Source of the DNA: Clostridiales bacterium
GTDB taxonomy: Bacteria > Bacillota > Clostridia > Oscillospirales > Oscillospiraceae
NCBI GenBank assembly: GCA_902363045.1
Contig: CABIYX010000003.1
Location: 70,553-134,552, forward strand
Reading direction: 5' to 3'
DNA: 64,000 bases
The translations under genes were made by a program, and so were the position numbers. Below the pieces are notes generated by a model, which was not told the DNA's origin, did not search any database, and was given only the letters and a program-made list of their open reading frames with translations. Below, piece by piece: positions 24,935 to 33,022 of the stretch. Every line of letters starts with the position of its first letter. Position 1 is the first letter of the stretch.

Positions 24935-25996
24935 GTGGATCATTTGATCAATATGAAAAAATACGGATTTCCCGAGGTATTTTCAAATCAAACTTTGCAA
25001 AACAGTCATTTAGAACCAGCTCGTATTCTTTCACAGGAGAAAGGATTTTATCGAATCATAACTGACAAAGGAGAAAAATTGGCGGAGGTGTCAGGAAAGT
25101 TTCGATTTCAAACGACAATTTTATCAGACTACCCTGCTGTGGGAAACTTTGTACTGGTAAATTGGAACGAATCTGGTAATAGTTCTATCATTGAATCGCT
25201 GTTACCACGAAAAAGCGCTTTTATCCGAAAAGCTGCTGGAGAACCACAGCAGGAGCAGATCGTCGCTGCGAACATTGATACGGTATTTCTCTGCATGGCA
25301 TTGAACCATGATTTTAACCTGAGACGGCTGGAGCGATATATTTCGATCGCGTGGGACAGCGGCGCCATGCCGGTTGTTGTACTGACAAAATCGGATTTAT
25401 GTGATGATTTAGAACAGAAACTTTCAGAAGTATCTTCGGTTGCTTTTGGCGTAGATGTTCTGGTTACGACTTCAACAGAAGAAAATGGATACAAGGTACT
25501 TCTGCCATTTATTTCAGAGGGAAAAACGATAGCGTTCATTGAGTCTTCAGGCGTGGGAAAATCCACTCTTATCAATCGTCTATTGGGTAAAGATCAGCTA
25601 AAAACAAATGGGCTTCGCAATGACGATAAAGGCCGGCATACCACTACACACAGAGAATTGTTTCTGCTCCCTTCAGGCGGCATGGTAGTCGATACTCCGG
25701 GTATGCGTGAATTTGGAATGTGGGATAACGATACAGGAATTGAAAAAACTTTTGCGGATATTGAAGAACTGGCTGCTCAGTGTAAATTCCGCAACTGTAC
25801 TCACACAAACGAGCCAGGATGCGCCATTCGGAGCGCGCTGGAAATGGGAGAATTGGAAATGAACCGCTGGCAATCCTATCAAAAGCTAAAAGCAGAAAAT
25901 GATTATATGGAAGATAAAGAAAGTTATATGATCGCAAAAGGAAAGCGGGAAAAGGAAATTTCCAAGTTAATTAAAAAAATGCCAATGAAACAGTAA
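24935..25996 (+). CDS. RsgA/YjeQ-like circularly permuted GTPase (second-copy type)
   Basis: The 353-residue protein has an N-terminal OB-like domain, then GTPase motifs in permuted order: G4 (VVVLTKSDLC), G1 (ESSGVGKSTLINRLLG), the switch region (DDKGRHTTTHRELFLLPSGG) and G3 (VVDTPGMREFG). A zinc site follows (CKFRNCTHTNEPGCAIRSAL). RsgA matures and checks 30S ribosomal subunits. The GTG start at 24935 follows AAAGGAA. Its AT-rich composition and TetR/GNAT neighbours mark it as an accessory paralogue rather than the housekeeping copy, perhaps helping ribosomes under antibiotic stress. Confidence 0.9.
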   Translation: MDHLINMKKYGFPEVFSNQTLQNSHLEPARILSQEKGFYRIITDKGEKLAEVSGKFRFQTTILSDYPAVGNFVLVNWNESGNSSIIESLLPRKSAFIRKAAGEPQQEQIVAANIDTVFLCMALNHDFNLRRLERYISIAWDSGAMPVVVLTKSDLCDDLEQKLSEVSSVAFGVDVLVTTSTEENGYKVLLPFISEGKTIAFIESSGVGKSTLINRLLGKDQLKTNGLRNDDKGRHTTTHRELFLLPSGGMVVDTPGMREFGMWDNDTGIEKTFADIEELAAQCKFRNCTHTNEPGCAIRSALEMGELEMNRWQSYQKLKAENDYMEDKESYMIAKGKREKEISKLIKKMPMKQ

Positions 25997-26013
25997 CAGA
26001 ATGGAGAAAATTT

Positions 26014-26661
26014 ATGGAACAGAAAATCACGATCAGAAACGAGGAACAAAAAGATTGGGCAGTTGTTGAGAAAATCACAAGACAAGCCTTTTATAATCTT
26101 TATGTGCCGGGCTGTGTGGAACATTACTTAGTACACATCATGCGGGAACATGAAGATTTTATCCCGGAACTGGATTTTGTTTTGGAGCTAAACGGTGATG
26201 TAATTGGAAATATCATGTACACAAAAGCAAAATTGACGGACGAAAACGGGTGTGAAAAAGATATTTTAACCTTCGGTCCGGTCAGTATCCATCCGGCTTA
26301 TCAGAGAATGGGATATGGAAAAATGCTTATGGAGCATTCATTCCAGGCAGCGGTGCAGTTTGGATATGATACCATCATCATTTTCGGAAGTCCCAGCAAC
26401 TATGTCAGTCGCGGATTCAAAAGCTGCAAAAAATATAATGTTTGTATCGAAAATGGGAAATACCCTGCTGCGATGATGGTGAAAGAACTGTGCTCTCATG
26501 CTCTGGATGGTCATAGATGGGTCTATCAGGACAGTCCGGTTATGGCAATCAGCGAGGAAGAGGCGGAACGCTATGATGCCACACTGGAGCCGATGGAGAA
26601 GACGCATCTGCCCTGCCAGGAGGAATTTTATATTCTGAGTCGTTCCTTTGTAGAGGAATGA
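26014..26661 (+). CDS. GNAT-family N-acetyltransferase
   Basis: The 215-residue protein begins MEQKITIRNEEQKDWAVVEK. The acetyl-CoA-binding motif A is visible as FGPVSIHPAYQRMGYGKMLM, preceded by a beta strand with GNIMYTKAKL. GNAT enzymes transfer an acetyl group to amines of small molecules, antibiotics or proteins, and the target here is unknown. It is the last gene of the TetR-controlled operon, 17 nt after the RsgA-like gene, and a long GC-rich hairpin follows. The C-terminal half fits the group annotated as predicted N-acetyltransferase YhbS. Confidence 0.9.
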   Translation: MEQKITIRNEEQKDWAVVEKITRQAFYNLYVPGCVEHYLVHIMREHEDFIPELDFVLELNGDVIGNIMYTKAKLTDENGCEKDILTFGPVSIHPAYQRMGYGKMLMEHSFQAAVQFGYDTIIIFGSPSNYVSRGFKSCKKYNVCIENGKYPAAMMVKELCSHALDGHRWVYQDSPVMAISEEEAERYDATLEPMEKTHLPCQEEFYILSRSFVEE

Positions 26662-26696
26662 CAAACCGCACCCATGAAGTGTTGACCGAACATCAA

Positions 26697-26745
26697 AGCG
26701 GGCCGGGCGGAGAGGTCCCCCCTCTCTGCCCGGCCCGCTTTCTGT
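26697..26745 (+). terminator. Shared terminator between GNAT and FNT genes
   Basis: A long 18-bp GC-rich stem (26697-26714 with 26722-26739) followed by a weak T-tract. It lies between two convergent genes and probably works in both directions. Confidence 0.7.
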
Positions 26746-26829
26746 TTAAAGTCCGAAGGCTGTTCTTTCCCCACCGCGCCTTCCGTGACGCGTCCATTCG
26801 CCCCGGTTCTGAATCCGGGGATCTGTATC

Positions 26830-27729
26830 CTATTGAACGGACAGATCCGCGGCCTCTCTGTCCCCGGCAAGGGGACGCCGCTCCAGCGGCCCGCGCGGAT
26901 GGTAGACGCTCCAGATCAGCGCGGCAAATCCACAGCCGCCGATCAGGTTCCCTGCTGTGACCGGCAGCAAATTTTGGAGGAAGAAGCGGCTCCAGGTCAG
27001 AGATTCTACCGCAACGCCGGCCTCCCGCGCCAGCTCCGCATAGCGGGGGACCTCCAGAGCCAACAGCCCCGCCGGAATATAATACATATTGGCAACACAG
27101 TGCTCAAAGCCGCAGATCACAAAAAAGCAGACTGGCAGGAAGGCGGCCAGAGCGCGTCCGGCCGCGCCCTTCGCGCACAGGCCGCACATCACGCCAATGC
27201 AGACCAAAACGTTGCACAGGATCCCCAGGACCACCGCTCTGCCAAAGGAAAGGGAACACTTCGCCGCCGCGGTCCGGATGGTGCACACAGCCAGGGCCCC
27301 GTCAGACAGGTTCAATTGTCCGCTGTACACGATCGCGGCCGCCAGCAGCACCGCGCCAATCAGATTGCCGATATAAACCCAGCACAGGTTTCTCAGCATC
27401 CCGGTCCAGGCCAACCTTCTCTCCAGAACAGGAATGGTGATCAGACAGTTCCCGGTAAACAGCTCCGCCCCGGTAAACAGCACCATGACCAGTCCAAAGG
27501 GGAACAAAAATCCGCACACCACCCGGGCCACGGACAAATTTTCCAGGGCGTGGCTCGCGGTATTGGACACCACCGCTCCCATTCCAATGAGAATTCCCGC
27601 CAGGATCGCCAGCAGCAGGATCCGCCCTGCCGGCGACCGAGCCTTTTTATATCCGATCTCACAATACGAATCCAAAAACTCCGATGGGGTCAGCACGAAT
27701 CCTCCCGCCTTTCCATTTGACCGGCCCAT
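26830..27729 (-). CDS. Formate/nitrite transporter (FNT) family channel
   Basis: The ATG at 27729 starts MGRSNGKAGGFVLTPSEFLD, giving 299 residues, and lies 5 nt after the folC stop. The six-helix FNT fold is clear: PFGLVMVLFTGAELFTGNCL (with the channel-lining FTG motif), GLCAKGAAGRALAAFLPVCF, and FEHCVANMYYIPAG carrying the central conserved His. FNT channels move formate, nitrite or hydrosulfide with protons. In this operon of one-carbon enzymes, formate export after Fhs action is the natural reading. Confidence 0.93.
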   Translation of the reverse strand: MGRSNGKAGGFVLTPSEFLDSYCEIGYKKARSPAGRILLLAILAGILIGMGAVVSNTASHALENLSVARVVCGFLFPFGLVMVLFTGAELFTGNCLITIPVLERRLAWTGMLRNLCWVYIGNLIGAVLLAAAIVYSGQLNLSDGALAVCTIRTAAAKCSLSFGRAVVLGILCNVLVCIGVMCGLCAKGAAGRALAAFLPVCFFVICGFEHCVANMYYIPAGLLALEVPRYAELAREAGVAVESLTWSRFFLQNLLPVTAGNLIGGCGFAALIWSVYHPRGPLERRPLAGDREAADLSVQ

Positions 27730-27734
27730 ACCGT

Positions 27735-29003
27735 TCAGCACAGGCCCAGCGCGTGGCGGGCCTCTCCGATCATGTACAGCGACCCGCACACACAGACCAC
27801 ATCATCCGGCTGCGCCAGATCCAGCACAGTCCGGATCCCTTCCGAAACGCTCCCGCAGGGCTGAGCCTCCGCCCCCGCCTGCCGTAAATACTGGGCCAGC
27901 TCTCCGGCTGAGAGGGCGCGGTCGCTGTCCGGCGTAATGGTGACGAACCCCTTGGACAGCGGAAGGAGCTCCCCCAGCATGGAGGGATAGTCCTTATCCG
28001 AGAGCACGCCGGTCATAAAGAGGATCTTCCGGTTTGGGTACAGCTCCTCCAGGGCACGCCGAAGGGCGCCCATACACTGGGGGTTATGTCCCCCGTCCAG
28101 GATCATGTCCGGATTCCGACGGACCAGCTCCATGCGGGCCGGCCAAACTGCCGCCCGCAGGCCCCGCGTCACAGCTTCCTCCGAGATCCTCCAGCCTCTC
28201 CGCACCAGTGCGGCGACCACTTCCAGGGCTGTGGCCGCGTTATAGAGCTGATAGCGGCCCAGAAGTGAAATATGGAATGTCCCCCAGTCCCGGTAAGTAA
28301 AGGTCTGTCCCTCCCGTCCGGATCCCAGCACACGCAGTCCCTCCGGGTCGGTCAGAGTCAGGGGGATCCCCTGACGGCGGCAGGCGTCCGATACGACCTT
28401 CTCCACCTCGCCGCTCTGATGGTAGAGCACCGCGTCGCACCCGGGCTTTAAAATGCCGGATTTCTCCGTGGCGATTTGGGCCAGCGTGTCCCCCAGCTCC
28501 CGGGTATGCTCCAGACCGATATTGGTGATCACCGCCACTTCCGGGGCCGGGATCACATTGGTAGAGTCCATGCGCCCTCCCAGGCCGACCTCCAACACCA
28601 CGAGATCACAGCCGGCCTCCAGGAAATAGAGCATCCCCACTGCGGTCATCAGCTCAAACTCTGTGGCCGGATCCTCCATTCCCCTGCCCGCCTGAATGAC
28701 CCGCTCCGCGATCCGCCCCAGGGCGTCATCCGAAATGGGCACGCCGTTTACTTGAAACCGCTCATGAAAGCTCCACAGGTGCGGAGATGTGTACAGTCCC
28801 ACGGTCAAGCCCGCCTGGGCCAGCACAGAGGCCACCATCGCAGCGGTAGAGCCCTTCCCGTTGGTTCCGGTTATGTGGACATATTTTAGTTTCTGGTGGG
28901 GATCTCCCACCCGCTTCAGCAGCTCTCTGGTCCGGCTCAGACCAGGCTTTCTTCCGGTCCAAGCCTCCTGACGGATCAGTTCAACCGCTTCCTGTCCGGT
29001 CAT
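27735..29003 (-). CDS. folC: Bifunctional folylpolyglutamate synthase / dihydrofolate synthase
   Basis: The 422-residue Mur-ligase fold protein has the P-loop VHITGTNGKGSTAAMVASVL, the folate-binding SPHLWSFHERFQVNG, and ILDGGHNPQCMGALRRALEE of the C-terminal domain. It adds glutamates to tetrahydrofolates to retain them in the cell and, in many bacteria, glutamate to dihydropteroate. Its start overlaps the folD stop by 23 nt. Placement in a histidine-degradation operon points to a need for a large polyglutamylated folate pool. Confidence 0.95.
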   Translation of the reverse strand: MTGQEAVELIRQEAWTGRKPGLSRTRELLKRVGDPHQKLKYVHITGTNGKGSTAAMVASVLAQAGLTVGLYTSPHLWSFHERFQVNGVPISDDALGRIAERVIQAGRGMEDPATEFELMTAVGMLYFLEAGCDLVVLEVGLGGRMDSTNVIPAPEVAVITNIGLEHTRELGDTLAQIATEKSGILKPGCDAVLYHQSGEVEKVVSDACRRQGIPLTLTDPEGLRVLGSGREGQTFTYRDWGTFHISLLGRYQLYNAATALEVVAALVRRGWRISEEAVTRGLRAAVWPARMELVRRNPDMILDGGHNPQCMGALRRALEELYPNRKILFMTGVLSDKDYPSMLGELLPLSKGFVTITPDSDRALSAGELAQYLRQAGAEAQPCGSVSEGIRTVLDLAQPDDVVCVCGSLYMIGEARHALGLC

Positions 29004-29910
29004 AGGCCGTATCTCCTTCCTGAATCTGTGTCATGTAAGGGCTCGATCCGGTCAGGCCGTTTGCCCGCAGAGCCGATTCCACCGTATGCGCGGACAAGAC
29101 CGCCGAGGTCACCGCGCCCACGCCGCCGGGTACCGGAGTAATGGCCTTGACCACCGGCTCCACCTGCGCAAAGTTGACGTCCCCATGCATCTTTCCCTGG
29201 TCGTCAAAGCTGACCCCCACGTCGATCACGACCTGGCCGGGGCGCACATACTCCCGTCCGATCAGTCCCGCCTTTCCCGCCGCCGAAATGATAATATCGG
29301 ATTCCCGGCACAGCTCCAGAAGCCTTCTCGGCTCCGTCAGAACATTGCAGGCCGAGACTGTCGCGCCCAGGTTCATCAGAAGGACCGCCGTCGGCATCCC
29401 CACGGTGGCGCCTGTCCCCACAATGGTCACATGCTTTCCCGGAAGCGAGATCTGATAGAAGCGGAGCAGCTCCAGGCAGGCCGCCGCCGTGCAGGGGGGA
29501 AAGGTCTCCATTCCCGGAACGATCAGCCCTCCCATAGAGGCCCCGGTCATCGCGTCAATATCTTTCTCCGGAGACAGCGCTCCCAGGACCGCGCGCGTGT
29601 TCAGATGGGGCGGAAGCGGCCGGAAGAGCAGGCAGCCGTGGATCCTCTGATTTTCATTTACCTCCCGAAGCGCTTCCAGGAGCTGCCGCTCCCCCACGTC
29701 GCCCGGGAGCAGGGTCCGGGAGACCGCGATCCCCAGCGACTGGGCCAGCTTTGTGGCGCCTGTTTCATAGCTGACGTCCTCCGGACGCGCGCCCACACGG
29801 ACGATCCCCATGGTGGGGATCTGACCGATTTGGCGCAGCTGCTCCACCCCGGTTTGAACGCGGCGGCGCATCTCCCGGACGACCGGGATTCCAGACAGTC
29901 GGACTGCCAT
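28981..29910 (-). CDS. folD: Methylene-THF dehydrogenase / methenyl-THF cyclohydrolase
   Basis: The 309-residue protein interconverts 5,10-methylene-, 5,10-methenyl- and 10-formyl-THF. Seen motifs are GIVRVGARPEDVSYETGATK, PEKDIDAMTGASMGGL, the NADP-binding VTIVGTGATVGMPTAVLL, and AITPVPGGVGAVTSAVL. The usual active-site pattern SxxYVxxK reads SYETGATK: Lys is kept, but the conserved Tyr position is Thr and a Tyr lies two residues earlier. Similar variants occur in other clostridial FolD proteins. It is the step that turns methenyl-THF from FchA into 10-formyl-THF for Fhs. Confidence 0.93.
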   Translation of the reverse strand: MAVRLSGIPVVREMRRRVQTGVEQLRQIGQIPTMGIVRVGARPEDVSYETGATKLAQSLGIAVSRTLLPGDVGERQLLEALREVNENQRIHGCLLFRPLPPHLNTRAVLGALSPEKDIDAMTGASMGGLIVPGMETFPPCTAAACLELLRFYQISLPGKHVTIVGTGATVGMPTAVLLMNLGATVSACNVLTEPRRLLELCRESDIIISAAGKAGLIGREYVRPGQVVIDVGVSFDDQGKMHGDVNFAQVEPVVKAITPVPGGVGAVTSAVLSAHTVESALRANGLTGSSPYMTQIQEGDTAYDRTGSG

Positions 29911-29942
29911 GCCTCCTCCATCTCCTCCCTGTAAAAGTTCTT

Positions 29943-30542
29943 CTACCGTGTATAGATCACCGCCGCCATCACTGCGGCTCCCGCTTGACTCTCCAGGCGC
30001 AGGAGGGACGCATCCGCCCTTTCACAGAGCAGAAGCTCCCCGGCAGCCGCCCGGGCTCCCGCGCCTGGGAGCGTCAGATCTCCCTCTGCGCAGTACAGTG
30101 CAAGCGTGAGGTTTGGATAGTCCTGAGGTGCGGACACCGGAGCCGCCCACTGACAGCTGCCTCCGGCGGGCAGCGTAATGGGCTGCACAATGCCCTGACA
30201 CGCGCCCTTCCGCAGCATCAAATTAAAATCCACACAGCGCCCCCAGGACTCCACCGGAACGCCTCCGTCAAACCCGCGGACTGTGCAAACCTCCAGCGCG
30301 CCGCGCTCTCCCTGCCCAATTTTAAGCTCCAATTCGCCCTTCAAAACAGAGATGAGGCGGTTATAATCCGGCAGCGGTGTAAAATCAGAGTGCTCCAGCT
30401 CTACCTGGGCGGAGCTGAGCCGCCAGAGGAAATCTCGCTCGGCATATACCGCCTCCTCCGGCGCAATCGCCAGTTGAGTGGTCGTTCCTCCCGACCAGGC
30501 AGTTGTCACATACTGCGCCCGGGTGAAATGCCTCCATTCCAT
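29943..30542 (-). CDS. hutD: HutD/Ves-family cupin protein
   Basis: The 199-residue cupin begins MEWRHFTRAQYVTTAWSGGT. It contains FLWRLSSAQVELEHSDFTPL and PDYNRLISVLKGELEL, typical of HutD, a small protein often found in hut operons and proposed to limit histidine use by binding formylglutamate or a related compound. The ATG at 30542 follows AAAGGAAG; the TTG at 30545 is less likely. Its presence inside this operon supports the histidine catabolic assignment of the whole region. Confidence 0.88.
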   Translation of the reverse strand: MEWRHFTRAQYVTTAWSGGTTTQLAIAPEEAVYAERDFLWRLSSAQVELEHSDFTPLPDYNRLISVLKGELELKIGQGERGALEVCTVRGFDGGVPVESWGRCVDFNLMLRKGACQGIVQPITLPAGGSCQWAAPVSAPQDYPNLTLALYCAEGDLTLPGAGARAAAGELLLCERADASLLRLESQAGAAVMAAVIYTR

Positions 30543-30558
30543 CAAAACGCTTCCTTTC

Positions 30559-31110
30559 TTAATTCAAGGCCGGAACCAGGCCGCCCCGGCGCAGCAGCTT
30601 CATCAGGGGAATCACGATCGTCGTCACGATAGCCACGATCACAATATCCTTTCCAAAGCGGATCAGCGCGCTGCCAAACACGAAGGCAAAGGAGTAATAG
30701 TCATAGATCAGGCTGTCCAGCCACAGGCAGACGGTTGTCACACAGCTGGTTGCAAAGGAGCCCACAAGGCAGACCGCGTAGCAGGTCACAGGACACGACT
30801 CCAGCAGACGGCCGCTCTTCCAAAAGAACTTGGCCGCGCACCCGATCACCAAGCCGCGGACCACGGGCGGCAGCAGCCACAAAATCGTGGTGGGCATCAG
30901 ACCATACATCATCACCTGACACAAAAATTCCCCCAGCAGAGCCGTCAGGCCGCCGGCCGCCGGGCCAAACAGCAGCGCTACTACAACCACTGGCAGAGAC
31001 TTGAAGGTGATCTCCAGGTTTCCTGTCTTAATTGTAAAGGTCATGCTTAAAAGCACATAAACCGCAACCAGAAGTGCAATATAACACAATTTTTTCGTAG
31101 TTTTTGACAT
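30559..31110 (-). CDS. folT: Folate-family ECF transporter S component (FolT-like)
   Basis: The 183-residue membrane protein starts MSKTTKKLCYIALLVAVYVL with about six helices and the FolT-type segment LEITFKSLPVVVVALLFGPA with AGGLTALLGE. It would bind folates and work with the shared EcfAA'T module encoded elsewhere. A THF riboswitch lies directly upstream, which independently supports folate as the substrate. The start ATG at 31110 follows AAAGGAG that can be masked by the riboswitch expression platform. Confidence 0.9.
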   Translation of the reverse strand: MSKTTKKLCYIALLVAVYVLLSMTFTIKTGNLEITFKSLPVVVVALLFGPAAGGLTALLGEFLCQVMMYGLMPTTILWLLPPVVRGLVIGCAAKFFWKSGRLLESCPVTCYAVCLVGSFATSCVTTVCLWLDSLIYDYYSFAFVFGSALIRFGKDIVIVAIVTTIVIPLMKLLRRGGLVPALN

Positions 31111-31117
31111 AAAAATA

Positions 31118-31166
31118 CGCTCCTTTCATGGCTTGTTGCCATGAAAGAAGCGCACTTCTCCATGGC
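31118..31166 (-). promoter_or_regulatory. Expression platform of the THF riboswitch
   Basis: Three copies of a CATGGC/GCCATG element (about 31160-31166, 31138-31143 and 31127-31132) allow two exclusive hairpins. One (31124-31132 with 31138-31146) ends in the AAA of the AAAGGAG site of folT and would hinder ribosome binding. The other pairs the 5' copy with the middle copy and frees it. There is no T-run, so control is probably translational. Confidence 0.65.
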
Positions 31167-31256
31167 AGCGGATGCGGCTCTGCAACGCGGGAATCCCCTT
31201 CGTTCACCGGCAACCTCCCATCCGGTGACACTTAACGCACAAAGCCTACTCTGTCA
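31166..31256 (-). promoter_or_regulatory. Tetrahydrofolate (THF) riboswitch
   Basis: On the minus strand the conserved THF-aptamer blocks occur in order: AGAGTAG, GCGTTAAGTGT, GGATGGGAGGTTG, GAACGAAGGGG, and GCCGCATCCGCT. Spacings and pairings (CACCGG with CCGGTG; the three-way junction; the closing AGAGTAG and CATCCGCT segments) match the known clostridial THF riboswitch. It lies between fchA and folT inside the operon and would tune folate uptake to the THF pool. Confidence 0.93.
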
Positions 31257-31270
31257 AAATGGCTTCAAAA

Positions 31271-31906
31271 TCACATCTGGCTCAGAACATTCTGATAGAT
31301 CTGGTCCGCCAGGGGCAGGGCCTTCGCCAGAAGCTCCTCGCCCTTCTTACGGTAATCCTCCGCCAGTTCCTTGTTCTTCAGGCTGCCGATATTGATCAGC
31401 ACATTGAGCCACGCGCCCTGGATGGCCGCCCGCATAGACAGAGCGGAGACGCCCAGGTCGCTGGCCGCGCTGTCGTTGGTCTTGCCCAGCAGCTCAGCGG
31501 TCAGCTCCAGAGTCTCAGCGGCCAGCTCCATCATCTCAAAGGGAGTACGCGTACAGCCCTCCAGCCCCTTCTGAATGGCGGCGGAGCGGGCAGCCTTCTC
31601 CTCGTCCGTGGCCTTCGGCATACCAAACGCGGCGCTGACCACGTTAAACGCCTCTGTATCCCGATCCATCACATCCACAAAGCGGGCCTTCAGATCCAGC
31701 GCCTTCTTCTGGCTGGCCAGAACAAATTCCTGGTATTCGGCATACTTCTCCTTGCTCTTTCCAATGGTAGTCAGGCCGCACACCATGGCGGTCAGAGCGG
31801 CGCCCAGCGCGCCCTCAAGAGCCGCCGTAGAGCCGCCGCCGGGCGCGGGAGCGTCAGACGCCAGTACGTCGCAAAACTGGGTCACCTGCATATCTGCTAA
31901 TTTCAT
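31271..31906 (-). CDS. fchA: Formimidoyltetrahydrofolate cyclodeaminase (FTCD_C family)
   Basis: The 211-residue helical protein starts MKLADMQVTQFCDVLASDAP followed by PGGGSTAALEGALGAALTAM, the defining segment of cyclodeaminase/FchA proteins. It converts 5-formimino-THF to 5,10-methenyl-THF and ammonia. FtcD is encoded 34 nt upstream. The pair replaces the fused eukaryotic FTCD enzyme. A GGAGAGG site precedes the ATG. Confidence 0.95.
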   Translation of the reverse strand: MKLADMQVTQFCDVLASDAPAPGGGSTAALEGALGAALTAMVCGLTTIGKSKEKYAEYQEFVLASQKKALDLKARFVDVMDRDTEAFNVVSAAFGMPKATDEEKAARSAAIQKGLEGCTRTPFEMMELAAETLELTAELLGKTNDSAASDLGVSALSMRAAIQGAWLNVLINIGSLKNKELAEDYRKKGEELLAKALPLADQIYQNVLSQM

Positions 31907-31940
31907 GGTCCTGCCTCTCCTTTCCTTCGTGTGTCCCCGG

Positions 31941-32855
31941 TTACTTCATATCCAGGAGGTGATACTCCATGATCTGGTTGTGGCAGTTGAAGTCGCGGGC
32001 CTTCAGATAGAACTCGGCGCAGTCGATCATGGCCTTCGCGGGCGTCAGGCCGACGATCTCGCTGTCCACGATATAAGTACCATAGCGCTCCGCCAGAGCG
32101 CGGACCTGCTCATAGACCACATACAGAGGGGTGTCCTCATAGTTGACCATGTTCATGGAAACCTGGGCGATGCCCCGGTCCTCCATCATAAAGCCCATAG
32201 CCTTGCAGCTGCGGAAGCCGCCGGAGGAGCCGCGGATGACCTTCGCGATCTTCTTGGCAACCTCAACATCGGAAGTAGCCAGGTTGATGTTGAACGCGAC
32301 CAGGGGCATACGGGCGCCGATGGCCGTGATGCCGGCGGTGGGATGGATCTTCCGCTCGCCGTAATCGGGAGCCCAATCCTCCTGAAGCAGCTTCTCCGGC
32401 ATCCCCTCAAACTCGCCCTTGCGGCAGGTGGCCAGGTTGCGGCGCTCAGGACGGGTGGCGGAGTCCTCGTACAGGAAGGAGGGAACCTTCAGCTCGTCCC
32501 AGATGCGCTGGGCCACGCGCTTGGACAACTCCACGCACTCCTCAACAGTGACGTCCTTGGACTGGGGAACAAAGGGGATCACGTCCGTAGCGCCCATGCG
32601 CTTGTGCTCACCCTTGTGCCTGGTCATGTCGATGCGCTCACTGGCCACCTTGGTCAGCTGGAACGCCACTTCCTCAATGGCCTTGATGTCGCCGATCAGG
32701 GTGAATACGCAGCGGTTATGGTTGCCGTCCGTCTGGGCATCAAAGAGCGTGCAGCCGGGCACGCTGTTGGCGGCCTCAACCAGAGCGTTGTAGGTAGCCT
32801 CGTCCTTTTCCTTGCTGCAACTGAAGTTAGGGATACATTCTACGAGCTTTGCCAT
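31941..32855 (-). CDS. ftcD: Glutamate formimidoyltransferase
   Basis: The ATG at 32855 after GGAGG gives 304 residues starting MAKLVECIPNFSCSKEKDEA. Typical FtcD_N/FtcD motifs are DGNHNRCVFTLIGD, HKRMGATDVIPFVPQ, and PTAGITAIGARMPLVAFNIN. It transfers the formimino group of N-formimino-L-glutamate to THF, releasing glutamate. It is the first gene of the folate operon that runs through fchA, folT, hutD, folD, folC and fnt. Its product ties HutI output to one-carbon metabolism. Confidence 0.96.
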   Translation of the reverse strand: MAKLVECIPNFSCSKEKDEATYNALVEAANSVPGCTLFDAQTDGNHNRCVFTLIGDIKAIEEVAFQLTKVASERIDMTRHKGEHKRMGATDVIPFVPQSKDVTVEECVELSKRVAQRIWDELKVPSFLYEDSATRPERRNLATCRKGEFEGMPEKLLQEDWAPDYGERKIHPTAGITAIGARMPLVAFNINLATSDVEVAKKIAKVIRGSSGGFRSCKAMGFMMEDRGIAQVSMNMVNYEDTPLYVVYEQVRALAERYGTYIVDSEIVGLTPAKAMIDCAEFYLKARDFNCHNQIMEYHLLDMK

Positions 32856-32935
32856 ATCAATTCCTCCAAACATACTGCACAAAAATGTGAGGTCTATTTC
32901 TCGGGATCTTTGGACAGATTTTTGATTCCAAAGCC

Positions 32936-32941
32936 ATTATA
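32936..32941 (-). promoter_or_regulatory. Likely -10 element of the ftcD operon
   Basis: A perfect TATAAT on the minus strand about 80 nt before the ftcD start, with only weak -35 matches, as often seen for activator-dependent promoters. The LysR regulator gene lies just upstream. Confidence 0.45.
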
Positions 32942-33022
32942 GCAAGCTTTTTCCTGAACAAAAAATATCGTTTTTGTCTATTTGCTATACTGATATGGTA
33001 TTGCGTTCCCGTTCTCCCCCCT

